Below are positions 17,585 to 25,067 of a stretch of 64,000 nucleotides of DNA, one piece after another (positions within the stretch are counted from its first letter, which is position 1; each line of letters begins with the position of its first letter). A program made the translations under genes and the position numbers. The DNA lies in assembly GCF_900312745.1 (NCBI RefSeq), contig NZ_OMPD01000014.1, positions 1,860,001 to 1,924,000 of the forward strand, read 5' to 3'. The notes beneath the pieces were generated by a model that had not been told where the DNA came from, ran no database searches, and saw only the letters and a list, made by a program, of their open reading frames with translations. The DNA is from Aquimarina sp. AU58 (GTDB lineage: Bacteria; Bacteroidota; Bacteroidia; Flavobacteriales; Flavobacteriaceae).

Positions 17585-17767
17585 CTAGGCTATTTGGCAC
17601 ATTCCCCAAAAACAAAAGAATTCTTCGTGCTCAAAACCAGGTATCGAATTTAAAACATTACAGTCAGCATGATTATAACAACGCATACCTGTGTTACCTC
17701 CATTAATAGATTTTTGCTCTTTTTTATTTAAAACTTGAGCCCCTTTTAATTGCATTATTTTTTTCAT
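17585..17767 (-). CDS. GG-leader cysteine-rich precursor peptide C
   Basis: A 60-residue peptide from the ATG at 17765-17767; a longer 72-residue frame exists, but only the shorter start gives the leader length of its relatives. The leader contains MQLKGAQVLNKKEQKSINGG. The core has four cysteines spaced C-x5-C-x15-C-x4-C (CYNHADC and CFWGMC), a layout close to peptide A. Last of the four minus-strand peptides after the TPR-AraC gene. No export genes nearby; function unknown. Confidence 0.72.
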   Translation of the reverse strand: MKKIMQLKGAQVLNKKEQKSINGGNTGMRCYNHADCNVLNSIPGFEHEEFFCFWGMCQIA

Positions 17768-17893
17768 TTTATTAAAAATTAGTTGTTTTATAGTAGCAAA
17801 CATTTTAAGACAGTTGCAGTTTTCTGTCTATTATCCTGATAACTTCTTGTTTTTTTAATCTTTACTGGTTGTTCAAAAAATAGAACCAGATAT

Positions 17894-18094
17894 TTAGGTA
17901 AATGAACATATAGAAAGTGTAACTATGTTTCCGTTTATTATTCTTTCTACTCCACAACTTCCTGAACAGCAATCACTATCCTCTGTACATTTTCTTGCTA
18001 CATTTTGACATCCAGAAGTACCACCATGAATCGATTTCTGATGCTGTTTTTTAAGTATCGTAACTCCGTTTACTTTTAAAATTTTAAGAATCAT
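17894..18094 (-). CDS. GG-leader peptide D with knottin-like cysteine order
   Basis: A 66-residue peptide. Leader ILKVNGVTILKKQHQKSIHGG-type, matching peptides A, C and E. The 41-residue core has six cysteines in the order C-x6-C-x5-C-C-x3-C-x15-C (motif CTEDSDCCSGSC), which is the spacing of inhibitor cystine knot (knottin) mini-proteins. Known knottins are stable to heat and proteases, but no fold has been shown for this bacterial family here. It starts 66 bp after peptide E, beyond a terminator. Confidence 0.75.
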   Translation of the reverse strand: MILKILKVNGVTILKKQHQKSIHGGTSGCQNVARKCTEDSDCCSGSCGVERIINGNIVTLSICSFT

Positions 18095-18123
18095 TTTTAG
18101 TGTTTTAAATTAGAAATACAACA

Positions 18124-18150
18124 AAAAAACCCTAAGGATTAACCTTAGGG
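18124..18150 (-). terminator. terminator of peptide E gene
   Basis: CCCTAAGG (18130-18137) pairs with CCTTAGGG (18143-18150). On the minus strand the stem is followed by TTTTTTTG. It separates the E transcript from D, so D needs its own promoter or read-through. Confidence 0.9.
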
Positions 18151-18160
18151 GAAGTGATAT

Positions 18161-18313
18161 TTAGTCTAACTGCTCAAAACAACGTCCAAAAGAACAATGA
18201 CCACTACAAAGTCTAAGACATTGATCGCCATAGTATGTACCAGCTTTGATTGTTTGTTGTTCGTTTTTGCTTAATTGAGTTGCTCCTTTTAAATCTAAAA
18301 TGTTATTAAACAT
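18161..18313 (-). CDS. cysteine-rich precursor peptide E (leader ends AG)
   Basis: A 50-residue peptide, too short for usual gene finders. The leader FNNILDLKGATQLSKNEQQ matches those of A, C and D, but it ends IKAG instead of GG; C39 peptidases also accept GA, GS and AG-type ends in some families. The 25-residue core has four cysteines spaced C-x3-C-x3-C-x4-C (CLRLCSGHCSFGRC). A candidate operator lies 129 bp upstream. Confidence 0.7.
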   Translation of the reverse strand: MFNNILDLKGATQLSKNEQQTIKAGTYYGDQCLRLCSGHCSFGRCFEQLD

Positions 18314-18442
18314 GATGATAAGTTTTAATTACCTACTCTGTTAGATAAGGTTTTCGGCTGCCCCTTTATCAAAATTAATCACTGCGGATATTTTGATTCT
18401 GAAACTAAAGTATGTAGCAATTAGGGGTATTAAAAATGAAGT

Positions 18443-18468
18443 ATGGCCATTTTAAACAAAATAGCCAT
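18443..18468. promoter_or_regulatory. 26-bp inverted repeat upstream of peptide E
   Basis: ATGGCCATTTT, AAAC, AAAATAGCCAT: an 11-bp stem (one G-T pair or mismatch) with a four-base centre. The A-run follows it on the plus strand and there is no T-run on either side in the right place, so it is not a normal terminator. Its reverse complement matches the repeat at 18790-18815 at 23 of 26 positions. Confidence 0.5.
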
Positions 18469-18517
18469 AAAAAAACCTGCACATTGGCTGGGTAATACAT
18501 ATTTTGAAAAATACTAT

Positions 18518-18679
18518 TTACTTTTCGTGATAACAATAATCGATAATCACTCCGTTTACTTCTGCAATCTCACTTGTTAAAACACTAGTTCCACCTTCTA
18601 TTTTTTTCATAGAATCTACAGAGATCCTTGCTATTGTTAACTTTTTGAGATTGATTTTTTGTGTTTTGTCTTTTTTCAT
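18518..18679 (-). CDS. precursor peptide F with LKKL-type leader
   Basis: A 53-residue peptide. The leader contains INLKKLTIARISVDSMKKIEGG-type features, in particular LKKLTIA and a terminal GG, as in Bacteroidota natural-product precursors and like peptide B. The core of 23 residues has one cysteine (DYCYHEK) and Ser/Thr residues (TSVLTS). First peptide downstream of the TPR-AraC gene, 139 bp after its stop. No modifying enzyme nearby. Confidence 0.7.
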   Translation of the reverse strand: MKKDKTQKINLKKLTIARISVDSMKKIEGGTSVLTSEIAEVNGVIIDYCYHEK

Positions 18680-18789
18680 TTTTAAGATGATTTGGTTAGT
18701 TATAAGCTTTTTTCTTAAGTATATAAGAGTTAAGAAAAATGTATTTCGTTAGAAATATATTTTATTCTAAGGGTTTATAACAATTACTT

Positions 18790-18815
18790 ATGGCTAAATT
18801 GTTTAAAATAGCCAT
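18790..18815. promoter_or_regulatory. 26-bp inverted repeat upstream of peptide F
   Basis: ATGGCTA, 12 bp, TAGCCAT: perfect 7-bp arms and the same total length as the repeat at 18443-18468. It lies 110 bp upstream of the peptide F start and 3 bp after the TPR-AraC stop. No T-run follows on the minus strand, so termination is unlikely to be its role. Confidence 0.5.
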
Positions 18816-18818
18816 GAG

Positions 18819-20441
18819 TTATATACTAATTTCTGGGTCTAAATACTGTTTATCCAAACTCTTAATATAATAGGACGGATTGATCCCTGTTTTTGCTTTA
18901 AAATGTTTCACCAGCGAGTAACTACTTTTATATCCAATTTCTGCAGCAATGGATTGAATAGAAAATGACCTGAATTTTTTATCATCTTTTAATCTTTTTA
19001 GCACATATTCAATTCTAAGGTCATTGATGTAATCGGTAAAGTTTTTTTCTTTGTGAATGTTTATTATTTTGGATAAATATGTGGTATTGGTTTTTAACTT
19101 TTTTGCCATGGACCGTAAATTACATTCTAACTTTAAAAAGTATTCTTGAACTTCTAATTTTTCTAGGCCTTTAATGATCTCATTGATTTTCTGATCGTCA
19201 ATAATGATTTCTTTAGACGACTCTTTCCTGTTAACTGTAGTTTGTTTATTAGATTCTAGATCATTAATTTCTTTCATTAATTTATTAAACAAAACTTTAT
19301 TGGATCGTTGTTTTTTGATATATATAAAAACGATACAAGTTAGCGTCGTTAACGTGATTAAAAGAATCCAGAATATTAGGTTTTTCGCTTGCTTATCTTT
19401 GGTTTGCTTTGCCTTAAGAGTTGCTATTTCTTTTTGAAGTCTATTCGTTTCTTTTTCGTGAATAATATCTACCGTTTGATCCTTATCTTTTTGATAAGAT
19501 TCATTTAGCTTAACATATTTGTTACTCCACAGATTTGCTTTTTCATGTTCTTTTTTTTCATTGTAACAATGAGCTAGTAGTAAATGAGATCTAATCGCGG
19601 GAGGTTTTAGGGAATCATTTTCTGCAAAGTTGTTTATACTATTCGTTAATACGCTAATTGCTTTATCATAAAATTCTTGCTGATAATAACAACTTGCAAT
19701 GAAATAATTGGTATTGATTATGGGATAGGTCTTGTTGTTAATTTCTTGTTGAGATAGAATATCTTTTGCTTTAAATAAAAAATCTAAGGATGTATCATAT
19801 TTTTTTTGGTAATAATATACCATTCCTTTTTTTATGTATAAGTCTAAAATGGCTTCTTTATATCCCAGTTCTTTGCTTATATCTAGCCCTTTTTCTATAT
19901 AATATAATGTAGAATCATATTGTTCTCTATCTAGATACACCTCACTTGTAAGAATCAAAATACTAGCGTGAGCTCCTTTTTTATGAAGATTAGTATTCGG
20001 AATTAACTTGAGTGAGTGACGGGCAATTTTTAAAGCTTTGTCTAATCTATTCATTCTTTTGAGAATAACAATGAGCCCCGAATTAGCCTTAATTTCAATT
20101 TCTTTATGCCCTGTTAATTCTGTAATATCTAATGCTTTTGAATAGGCATCAAGTGCATCTTTGTTTTTTCCATCTCTAAGATGTATATGACCTTTTCTAG
20201 CATATATAATAGATAATAAAGAATCGTGATGTGATTTTTTAGCTATTTGTTCGGCCTTGTCATAATAAAACATGCTTTTTCCATAATCTTCGTTGTCGTA
20301 AAGTAACCCAGCTTGTTTAATATATGCTATAGCATCTTGACTATCATTTTCTTGAGCAGAAATACTAAAGGAGTTGAATACAAGAATATATAAAGGTAAA
20401 ATAAGGTATTTGCCTAATAAAGGTTTATAGTGGATTGTCAT
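18819..20441 (-). CDS. membrane-spanning TPR-AraC regulator
   Basis: A 540-residue protein. Signal peptide at residues 1-30 (ending FSISAQ), about seven TPR repeats at roughly 35-330, a charged helical stretch, one membrane helix at about 355-375 (LIFWILLITLTTLTCIVFIY), then a cytoplasmic AraC-type helix-turn-helix at about 430-530 with IAAEIGYKSSYSLVKHFKAKTGINPSYY. The layout places the TPR sensor in the periplasm and the DNA-binding part inside, a one-protein signalling design common in Flavobacteriia. It lies directly upstream of peptides F, E, D and C, in the same direction, making it the best candidate regulator of these genes (inference). Confidence 0.88.
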   Translation of the reverse strand: MTIHYKPLLGKYLILPLYILVFNSFSISAQENDSQDAIAYIKQAGLLYDNEDYGKSMFYYDKAEQIAKKSHHDSLLSIIYARKGHIHLRDGKNKDALDAYSKALDITELTGHKEIEIKANSGLIVILKRMNRLDKALKIARHSLKLIPNTNLHKKGAHASILILTSEVYLDREQYDSTLYYIEKGLDISKELGYKEAILDLYIKKGMVYYYQKKYDTSLDFLFKAKDILSQQEINNKTYPIINTNYFIASCYYQQEFYDKAISVLTNSINNFAENDSLKPPAIRSHLLLAHCYNEKKEHEKANLWSNKYVKLNESYQKDKDQTVDIIHEKETNRLQKEIATLKAKQTKDKQAKNLIFWILLITLTTLTCIVFIYIKKQRSNKVLFNKLMKEINDLESNKQTTVNRKESSKEIIIDDQKINEIIKGLEKLEVQEYFLKLECNLRSMAKKLKTNTTYLSKIINIHKEKNFTDYINDLRIEYVLKRLKDDKKFRSFSIQSIAAEIGYKSSYSLVKHFKAKTGINPSYYIKSLDKQYLDPEISI

Positions 20442-20748
20442 TATGATAGAATGTGTGTTATCAAAAGTAAGTAATACTTTTATTTTTCCAGAATATTTAT
20501 ATCACATGCTCATAATGGTGAAAAATGAAAAGGAGATATAGAATATATTGCAGTTGCTTCTTCAATCGACCAAGAAATAGTTTAGAGGATTGCCTTTTAT
20601 TTTATAAAATACTTAAAAGTGAAGTGTTCTCCTGGTGAAACAGATATGGATAGGGATACCTTTGCCAGAACAAATTAATGGATCAATTTGTGAGTTTCTG
20701 ATGACAAACAATAGTTAAACCAAGAGTAAATACTACTCTTAGTCTCTA
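20442..20748. other. intergenic region between TPR-AraC and LytTR genes
   Basis: About 307 bp with no convincing gene. A frame of 37 codons starting near 20528 has no recognisable features. AAGAGT and ACTCTT form a 6-bp inverted pair near 20722-20740, too weak to call a terminator. The promoter of the TPR-AraC gene must lie here. Confidence 0.4.
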
Positions 20749-21504
20749 TCATTCTAACCACAATTTAAAATCCTTTACTCGCTCTCTCGCTACAATAATT
20801 TCTTGTTCGTTAAAATGATTAAGTTTGATTTGTAATCTCGAATTGGTATACGATATAATATCTTGTATCGCATTTATATTGATGTAAAACTTTCTGCTTG
20901 CTCTAAAAAATTGCTGTGGATTTAATTCGTCTTCAAGAGATTCTAGAGTTGTATCGATCAGATAATTTCTATTATCTGTTGTATGCAGATATGTTCCTTT
21001 ATTTTCAGAATAAAAGCATTCGATATCTTCTACCGAAAATATTTTTAAATGCTGTCCAACCTTGGTGGTAAATCGCTTTTTATACGTGCGATCCATAGGA
21101 TTTATGAGCAGTTTTTTAATATCTTCAAAATCTATCTGAAGCTGTTGTTTTTGTGGTAATTGTTCCTTGTATTTTTGTACAGCAACTTCTAACTCTTCAT
21201 CATCTATTGGTTTTAACAGGTAATCGATACTATTTAGCTTAAAAGCTTTGAGTGCATATTCATCATAAGCAGTCGTAAATATGATGGAACTTTTTATGGT
21301 AATTGCATCAAATATTTCAAAAGATAACCCATCACTAAGTTGAATATCCAGAAAAATTAGATCGGGATGTTCATTTGTACTAAACCACTCTATAGATTCT
21401 CGCACAGAATGTAACATGGTATGTACTTTTATATTTAGTTCACCAAGCATTCTGTTTAGACGTCTGGCAGCAGGTTTTTCATCTTCAATAATTATAATGT
21501 TCAT
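20749..21504 (-). CDS. LytTR family response regulator
   Basis: A 251-residue protein. Receiver domain at 1-120 with acidic residues ED at 7-8, phospho-acceptor D53 in LIFLDIQLSDG and K98-region YLLKPIDD; LytTR DNA-binding domain at about 150-251 with FSVEDIECFYSENKG and FFRASRKFYIN. Last gene of a long unit with a LytS kinase, so it is the probable phosphorylation target of that kinase (22936-24288). Confidence 0.95.
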   Translation of the reverse strand: MNIIIIEDEKPAARRLNRMLGELNIKVHTMLHSVRESIEWFSTNEHPDLIFLDIQLSDGLSFEIFDAITIKSSIIFTTAYDEYALKAFKLNSIDYLLKPIDDEELEVAVQKYKEQLPQKQQLQIDFEDIKKLLINPMDRTYKKRFTTKVGQHLKIFSVEDIECFYSENKGTYLHTTDNRNYLIDTTLESLEDELNPQQFFRASRKFYININAIQDIISYTNSRLQIKLNHFNEQEIIVARERVKDFKLWLE

Positions 21505-21595
21505 TCTTTTATAGTTAGTTAGTTAGTTTTAAAGAGGTAAAGAATGTATCCTTAGTGTATAGCACTCCTAATTTCACACTTTGATAGTATGATTT

Positions 21596-21904
21596 TTATT
21601 CCCAACGTTGTTGTTCCTGATTTTGTTCCTCGTCCATGTATTCTCTAATCTTACGTTCTTCCCAGTCTTTATCAAACATAGGATTTATTCTATAGGCTTT
21701 GACTGCATGAAAAGCTAAACCAATTCCCCAACCGAATGCAGCCCATAAAAACCAAGCATAATGCCATTCATTTTGATAATAATTTAATCCGGCTAAAAAT
21801 CCAATAACGATAACATAAGAGAATAGATTATTATAGAATTTTTTTAATTCTTCTACTCGTTCTTTTGCTCGTTCATATCTTTTTTCTTTATTGAAATCTT
21901 TCAT
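21596..21904 (-). CDS. 2TM domain protein (type 1)
   Basis: A 102-residue protein that is a single 2TM domain. The start is YERAKERVEELKKFYNN, then two membrane helices (YVIVIGFLAGLNYY and AFGWGIGLAFHA) and the tail DKDWEERKIREYM. It is very similar to the protein at 22263-22550 and to the C-terminal end of the kinase. Function unknown; likely helical contacts with the kinase (inference). Confidence 0.9.
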   Translation of the reverse strand: MKDFNKEKRYERAKERVEELKKFYNNLFSYVIVIGFLAGLNYYQNEWHYAWFLWAAFGWGIGLAFHAVKAYRINPMFDKDWEERKIREYMDEEQNQEQQRWE

Positions 21905-21947
21905 AATGTATTCGTTTTATAGTTTGATACCATATTTTTTAACCTTC

Positions 21948-22241
21948 CTAATCATCATTTTTACCTAAAAGCAGAGATTCACCAAGAATTAGCAATCCAT
22001 GAAGCAGTAAAATTATCCCCCAAAGTACTGGGATGATAAGCATGATCCTATCAAACCAACTTTTTATGATTTCTTGATTCTCTGTAGTAACCGTACTACT
22101 AAAAACCAGATATTCTCCTTTTAAGAATAATAGTGCGATATTAACAACTACAAAAATCGATAGATGATAATAAAACCTTTTCTCTTTTTGTGCCTTTATT
22201 TTGGCTAGATTAAATATGTTTTGTCTTTCAAAATCTTTCAT
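21948..22241 (-). CDS. 2TM domain protein (type 2, lacking the DWEER tail)
   Basis: A 97-residue protein. IFNLAKIKAQKEKRFYYHLS followed by helices FVVVNIALLFLKG and LWGIILLLHGLLILG is a 2TM domain of the type in 22590-22955, but it ends GESLLLGKNDD without the conserved DWEERKI tail. It may be a degenerate or regulatory copy. Confidence 0.8.
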   Translation of the reverse strand: MKDFERQNIFNLAKIKAQKEKRFYYHLSIFVVVNIALLFLKGEYLVFSSTVTTENQEIIKSWFDRIMLIIPVLWGIILLLHGLLILGESLLLGKNDD

Positions 22242-22262
22242 GATGGTTTTATTTAAAAAGAT

Positions 22263-22550
22263 TTAAAAATTCTCATTATGCATAAACTCTTTGATCTTAC
22301 GTTCTTCCCAATCTTTATTATATAAAGGGTTTATTCCGTATGTTTTTATAGCATGAATGATTAAACCGATTCCCCAACCAAATGCTACCCATAAAAACCA
22401 CGCATGTCTCCATTCATTTTCGTAATAATTTAATCCTGCTAGAAAACTTATGACGATGATGTAAACGGATAGTTTGGTATAGAACTTTTTTAATCCTTCT
22501 ACTCGTTCTTTTGCTCGTTCATATCTTTTTACTTTTTCAAAATCTTTCAT
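22263..22550 (-). CDS. 2TM domain protein (type 1)
   Basis: A 95-residue protein from the ATG at 22548-22550; a GTG two codons upstream is less likely. RYERAKERVEGLKKFY, two helices (YIIVISFLAGLNYY and VAFGWGIGLIIHAI) and NKDWEERKIKEFM. Nearly the same as 21596-21904, so the two arose by local duplication. Confidence 0.88.
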   Translation of the reverse strand: MKDFEKVKRYERAKERVEGLKKFYTKLSVYIIVISFLAGLNYYENEWRHAWFLWVAFGWGIGLIIHAIKTYGINPLYNKDWEERKIKEFMHNENF

Positions 22551-22589
22551 AATCACTAATTTTAAAGTTCTTGATGTTTTTTTAAAGAA

Positions 22590-22955
22590 TTAAAATTTAT
22601 CCTTGTCCATAAATTCTTTGATTTTACGTTCTTCCCAATCTTTGCTGAAAATAGATTTTTTAAAGAATTTTTTTAGAAAGAACCTTTCTCTAAATACCCA
22701 TAATCCATGACCTAGTAATACAACTCCCCATACTACAGGAGTTAAAAAGGTATTCCAGAATCTCCAGTTTTTAAAACCAGAATCATTAGGATCTGCTCCA
22801 ATAAATACTGTTAGTTTAGACATAAAAAACAGTAGAGCAATATTGATTACAATATACACGGCAAGGTGAGAATAGAAACCTTTTTCTTCTTCAAGTCTTT
22901 TCTTTGCTTTTTCGTAAGCTTTTTCTTCGTTATAATCATTCATGATAGCTGTCAT
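22590..22955 (-). CDS. 2TM domain protein (type 2)
   Basis: A 121-residue protein, with MNDYNEEKAYEKAKKRLEEE as the likely functional start (ATG at 22943). Helices at HLAVYIVINIALLFFM and LTPVVWGVVLLGHGLWVF, tail SKDWEERKIKEFM. It overlaps the kinase gene by 8-20 bp, so translation is coupled to it. Confidence 0.88.
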   Translation of the reverse strand: MTAIMNDYNEEKAYEKAKKRLEEEKGFYSHLAVYIVINIALLFFMSKLTVFIGADPNDSGFKNWRFWNTFLTPVVWGVVLLGHGLWVFRERFFLKKFFKKSIFSKDWEERKIKEFMDKDKF

Positions 22956-24288
22956 TTGATTCGTTCATATATTTTCTGATTTTTTTCTCCTCCCAATCCT
23001 TTCCTAATACAGGGTGATATCCATAAGCTTCTGAATAATGAAAGATGAGTCCGATACCCCAACCCACAATAGGAAATATAACCCAGGGAATACCAAATCC
23101 TGTTGTTTTGTAATTTAGTACAGCCAGGCAAGGGATAACGATTACATAAGAAATCAGATTACCATAAAATTCTTTGATCTTTTGTACACGTTCTTTTGCT
23201 CTTTTATATTTTATGCTTTTTGTGTGTTCTATATTTTCTGAAATTGTCATATCTGCTGATTTTATTTGTTTTGTTAATATTGGAAGCTCTGCAATAAATG
23301 CATCTTCCGTTTTATACACCGAAAATTTTCTTTTCGTTAATAGCGCGTATCGTTGTTGTACATTTCCTAAGCCTACGCCACTGCTTTGTTTTATGACTTC
23401 TTTAGGTTGAAGATTATTTTCAACGATTAGAAAATTATCTTTTTCGTATATTTTAATATGCAGAGGGTTCTCTGGCATCACTATATTATGCTTTACAGTA
23501 TTCTCAAGTAAGATTTGTAATGATAATGGTACTACTCTGGCTTCAGGGTTTAATGCTTGCTCAGGAATCTCAAAAATAATACTGTCTTCAAAGCGTAATT
23601 GTATTAAGGTCATATACGTTCGAGCAAATTTTAATTCTTCATCCACAGTGACTAATTCTTTATCTTTTTGCTCTAAAACATATCGATATACTTTTGATAA
23701 TGATGTTGTAAATTTTTGTGCCATTTTTGGATTTTCCTCAATTAGAGAGGTTAATACATTAAGGCTGTTAAACAAAAAATGAGGATCTAATTGATTCTTT
23801 AATGCTGCAAATTTTGCAGAAACAGTTCCTGCTATAATCTTTTGCTCGGTAACTTTATTCTCTTGTAATGCTTTATAGAAATATACCGTATGAAAGAATA
23901 GAGAAATGATAACTGTTAGTAATAATGGAAACAGGTAATCTTTAAAAGACTGATCAATAATAAATTCTGAGCTTGTTTGGGTTTTAAGTATGACTACAGC
24001 AACAACAAACTGGCATATTGCATATCCCACCATTGTTATAATGATAGAACCTCCGGCTCCAATTAGAACCCTTTGTAACCCCTTGTTTTTCCATTCGAAT
24101 TTATTATTTAAAATGCTAAAATAAAGAGAGTTTAGATAGGTTAGAATGAAACAATACATATAGGCAATGGTCCACCATTTTACAGTAAGGATTCGGTCAA
24201 AATTAAATCCATTTACTAATAAAGTTACTAATGCAACTATTGCAGAAACTACTAGTGAAACAATGGCTATTTTTTTTAAATCATTCAT
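22936..24288 (-). CDS. LytS-like histidine kinase fused to a C-terminal 2TM domain
   Basis: A 450-residue protein. Four N-terminal membrane helices (1-140), a His_kinase domain with LDPHFLFNSLNVLTSL (His170), ATP-binding residues in VPLSLQILLENTVKHNI and SSGVGLGNVQQRY, then residues 360-442 forming a complete 2TM domain (YKRAKERVQKIKEFY ... GKDWEEKKIRKYM). The fused domain is closest to the type 1 stand-alone 2TM proteins encoded downstream. Partner regulator: the LytTR protein at 20749. Confidence 0.93.
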   Translation of the reverse strand: MNDLKKIAIVSLVVSAIVALVTLLVNGFNFDRILTVKWWTIAYMYCFILTYLNSLYFSILNNKFEWKNKGLQRVLIGAGGSIIITMVGYAICQFVVAVVILKTQTSSEFIIDQSFKDYLFPLLLTVIISLFFHTVYFYKALQENKVTEQKIIAGTVSAKFAALKNQLDPHFLFNSLNVLTSLIEENPKMAQKFTTSLSKVYRYVLEQKDKELVTVDEELKFARTYMTLIQLRFEDSIIFEIPEQALNPEARVVPLSLQILLENTVKHNIVMPENPLHIKIYEKDNFLIVENNLQPKEVIKQSSGVGLGNVQQRYALLTKRKFSVYKTEDAFIAELPILTKQIKSADMTISENIEHTKSIKYKRAKERVQKIKEFYGNLISYVIVIPCLAVLNYKTTGFGIPWVIFPIVGWGIGLIFHYSEAYGYHPVLGKDWEEKKIRKYMNESNDSYHE

Positions 24289-24338
24289 ATACCTCTTTTT
24301 ATTTTAATATGATCAAGGGCTAATTTTTGATTTTAAAA

Positions 24339-24962
24339 TTATCCTTTACAGTTTTCCTGAACACGTTTTACCTGATCTTTGCCCCATTTTGGGTAAAATG
24401 GAATATCATGTGATTCGTTTTCAAAATACAAGATAGCTTTTTCTATCTCAGGACAAAAGACTTTTGGGTCTTTACCGAAGAATTTTGCACCTCCCATTTT
24501 CCATTCGGCATGGTATAAAGTTGCTCTGGGATTTTTGGGTTCTAATACCTTTGCTTTTTGATATAATTGTTCAACTTTGGCAGACAATGTCATCCCATAT
24601 ACCGAAGGATTATATGCAACATATGCTGTGTTAAGTAATGCTTCCATGATTAATATTTCGGCATTGTCACTCGCATATGTTTTTGCTTCATTAAGATAAT
24701 CCTGGGCTTTTTTTAATCTGGATTCTATAGCTTCTGCATCTTTTATAGTAAAAGTTGTAATAATATGAACTTGGGCAGCATAGTAATACGGTAGCCAGTT
24801 TTCTTTTTCAGCTTTCGCAATACGTTCAAAAAGGTTAATAGCCTCGTCTGGGTTTTTATCTCCCCATAATTCAAAAGCTTTAGTCATTCCTTTTTCATAT
24901 GATGATTGGGCATTGGTTGCAGTAATGGTAAAAAAAGCAAGTATAATAACTATTGTTTTCAT
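24339..24962 (-). CDS. secreted TPR-like protein of the 2TM operon
   Basis: A 207-residue protein with a signal peptide (ending TITATNAQ). The rest is helical with repeat-like units (NPDEAINLFERIAKAEKENW, AQDYLNEAKTYASDNAE) resembling degenerate TPRs. I recall similar uncharacterised periplasmic proteins in Flavobacteriaceae. It sits between the DUF2141 gene and the kinase, 50 bp before the latter. Confidence 0.7.
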   Translation of the reverse strand: MKTIVIILAFFTITATNAQSSYEKGMTKAFELWGDKNPDEAINLFERIAKAEKENWLPYYYAAQVHIITTFTIKDAEAIESRLKKAQDYLNEAKTYASDNAEILIMEALLNTAYVAYNPSVYGMTLSAKVEQLYQKAKVLEPKNPRATLYHAEWKMGGAKFFGKDPKVFCPEIEKAILYFENESHDIPFYPKWGKDQVKRVQENCKG

Positions 24963-25067
24963 GATGGTTTAATTTTTAATTTATAGTGTAAAGATCATTA
25001 GTAAACTGATCTTTTTAAAGTAATTATGACCGAAGTGTATTTTTTAATGGATGAAATGTAGATACCA

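Noticed and set aside
18361..18390. GATAAGG...CCTTTATC near the E promoter, considered as an operator
   Set aside because: The arms do not pair without a gap and the sequence is not repeated at the other peptide genes.
20528..20641. 37-codon frame (MKRRYRIYCSC start) upstream of the LytTR gene, considered as a seventh peptide
   Set aside because: It has cysteines but no GG-type leader and no terminator; probably chance.
20721..20740. AAGAGT/ACTCTT pair, considered as the LytTR operon terminator
   Set aside because: The stem is only 6 bp, has no T-run, and lies upstream of the LytTR gene rather than after its stop.
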